A stretch of 64,000 nt of DNA from Candidatus Latescibacterota bacterium (GTDB lineage Bacteria > Krumholzibacteriota > Krumholzibacteriia > WVZY01). Below, in pieces: positions 62,779 to 64,000 of this stretch (its first letter is position 1; every line of letters begins with the position of its first letter). Below the pieces are notes generated by a model, which was not told the DNA's origin, did not search any database, and saw only the letters and a program-made list of their open reading frames with translations. The stretch spans positions 38,231 through 102,230 of the forward strand of contig WVZY01000003.1 of the NCBI GenBank assembly GCA_011772205.1, written 5' to 3'. A program made the position numbers and the translations under genes.

Positions 62779-63927
62779 ATGGACTTCAGATTTTCAGATG
62801 AACAAGAATTTTTCAGAGCATCTATCGAGAAAATGGTCGATCGATTGATCCGTCCGAGAATCCAGGAGATCGACGAAGCCGATGAGTTCCCTCATGATTT
62901 ATGGAAAGAGCTCGCCGATCTAAAGTATTTGGGCCTGAGGCATCCTGAAAAGTACGGCGGCATGAATGTCGATACGATCACTTCGATGATTTTCTACGAG
63001 GAACTGGCGAGGGGGGCATGTGGCTTTGCCATGTCGGTGACCATGCAAATATTGATGGGCACATATTTCGTCGGTCGTTTTGGCTCGGAGGAGATCAAGC
63101 AACGTGTGTTGGTGCCTGCCATAAAAGGGGAAAAAATGGGGACGATTTGTTTCACCGAGGAGCATTCCGGTTCGGATTTGGCGGGAACCCGCACCACGGC
63201 TTCCAAAAAAGATGGGGGGTGGGTGATAAACGGGCGCAAGATCTGGATTACCAGCAGCCCGATGTGTGACTTTTGCACCGTGCTGGCAACCACCGATCCT
63301 TCGAAGGGGCTCGAAGGGTTGAGTTTCTTTCTCGTGGAAAAAGGTACGAAAGGTTTTAGTTCCGGCCAGACGTTCGCCAAATTGGGATGCCATGGGTCGG
63401 TTACGGGAGAGTTGGTTTTTGACAACGTATGGGTGCCGGACGAGAATCTTCTGGGTGAAGGTCCTGGAAATGGTCTCAAATATACGACCGATATTTTGAA
63501 CGAGGTCCGTGTGATGACGGCTCTTTTCGCCTGCGCGATTGCCAACGAAGCGATGAGCGATGCGCGCAAATACGCGTTGGACCGCGTGGCGTTCGGCAAA
63601 TCGATTGCAAAGTATCAGCTGATCCGTGTGAAGTTTGCAAACCACTGGGCCTGGTACGAAGCGGCCAGGCTTTTTGCGTACAAGTGTGCCTGGATGATCC
63701 AGGAAGGAATGGAGTGCCAGTACGAGTGCATGCTGGCCAAGATGTTTGCCACCGAAATGTGTATGTCCGCCGTTGACGAGGCGAGCAGAATCTATGGAGG
63801 AAACTCCTTTGCCATGGAGTATCCGCAGCAGCGCTTCTTCCGGGACGCCCGGTTCCTCCTGTTCGGAGGCGGCTGCCATGAGGTACTCCAGAATGCATTG
63901 GGTGCGGCGTATTTGCGTAAAGAATAG
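62779..63927 (+). CDS. Acyl-CoA dehydrogenase
   Basis: 382 residues of normal ACAD length, with the N-terminal helical domain, FAD/acyl-binding block TICFTEEHSGSDLAGTRTTA, beta-domain WVINGRKIWITSSP and C-terminal GGNSFAMEYPQQRFFRDARFLLFGGG. Where most ACADs have the catalytic Glu in Y-E-G-T, this one has LFGGGCHEV, with Gly, as in the isovaleryl- and long-chain classes, in which the base is on an earlier helix; that helix here reads ILNEVRVMTALF with Glu one position off. So acyl-CoA oxidation is likely but the base is not certain. GGGAGG precedes ATG 62779. It diverges from the mutase operon and probably continues a fatty- or branched-acid pathway downstream of the window. Confidence 0.9.
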   Translation: MDFRFSDEQEFFRASIEKMVDRLIRPRIQEIDEADEFPHDLWKELADLKYLGLRHPEKYGGMNVDTITSMIFYEELARGACGFAMSVTMQILMGTYFVGRFGSEEIKQRVLVPAIKGEKMGTICFTEEHSGSDLAGTRTTASKKDGGWVINGRKIWITSSPMCDFCTVLATTDPSKGLEGLSFFLVEKGTKGFSSGQTFAKLGCHGSVTGELVFDNVWVPDENLLGEGPGNGLKYTTDILNEVRVMTALFACAIANEAMSDARKYALDRVAFGKSIAKYQLIRVKFANHWAWYEAARLFAYKCAWMIQEGMECQYECMLAKMFATEMCMSAVDEASRIYGGNSFAMEYPQQRFFRDARFLLFGGGCHEVLQNALGAAYLRKE

Positions 63928-64000
63928 GCTCGCAATTGCGTGATGAGGGTGAGAACCTTCGCGCGAAAACAATTAGGAAGGCTCCGTGGGGGTTCCTCAC

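Noticed and set aside
62920..63972. 350-codon open frame on the minus strand
   Set aside because: Antisense to the acyl-CoA dehydrogenase; no motif and no ribosome site.
1..64000. CRISPR arrays, prophage, intact transposons, rRNA or tRNA genes
   Set aside because: Looked for regularly spaced repeats, transposase motifs and cloverleaf or rRNA segments; none found.

Overview
The window comes from a free-living, probably Gram-negative bacterium of roughly even base composition. Evidence for a double membrane is a TonB-receptor-like barrel ending in Phe, several lipobox lipoproteins, and secreted S46 peptidase and creatininase-family proteins. Three large Ser/Thr kinases with C-terminal TPRs, a tandem ThyX, an S46 peptidase and many Fe-S redox proteins recall genome-sequenced but poorly cultured phyla of the FCB/Latescibacterota/Acidobacteriota kind. 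That placement is an inference from gene content; no rRNA, tRNA or ribosomal protein gene was seen.

Layout. 1-6.6 kb: a partial MarR regulator, divergent from a C69 peptidase, a GH38 glycosidase, a baeRF-family protein and a triple-BON protein. 6.9-23 kb: a broken TonB-type receptor, then three paralogous TPR kinases (the first a pseudogene) interleaved with tandem ThyX, a membrane spermidine-synthase-like protein and a two-gene winged-helix/nucleotidyltransferase module with a promoter placed so that its message may be leaderless. Both intact kinases, and a site upstream of ThyX, share one promoter box (TTGATY, 17 bp, TAGRAT). 23-27.5 kb: exported creatininase homologue, an Ig-like lipoprotein, a lipoprotein serpin and ferritin. 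27.8-32.3 kb: a flavoprotein-polyferredoxin fusion and a frameshifted membrane sulfatase-superfamily gene. 33.2-46.3 kb: a peptide-use stretch (S46 dipeptidyl-peptidase, POT transporter, OPT transporter, M20 peptidase) with a lipoprotein phosphodiesterase, a frameshifted NapH-like protein, a PqqD-like protein, a radical SAM enzyme, an XRE-EIIA fusion regulator and a zinc-ribbon protein, closed by a strong terminator. 46.5-50.7 kb: cell-surface glycan genes (flippase, GT2) with a DoxX/MauE-rhodanese pair.

50.8-62.3 kb is a minus-strand catabolic operon: B12-binding and catalytic subunits of methylmalonyl-CoA mutase, HyuA/HyuB (hydantoinase/acetone-carboxylase superfamily), an OYE-type flavin/Fe-S reductase, ferredoxin, methylmalonyl-CoA epimerase and a fused indolepyruvate:ferredoxin oxidoreductase. 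An acyl-CoA dehydrogenase diverges from it. The mutase keeps the Tyr/Arg pair diagnostic of methylmalonyl-CoA, so the products should reach succinyl-CoA. The entry substrate is unknown, and this cluster is the best candidate for an undescribed pathway.

Four loci (TonB receptor, kinase 1, membrane sulfatase, NapH-like) carry frameshifts or stops. Some are single-base and could be sequencing error. The receptor deletion and the multiply damaged kinase look like real decay.
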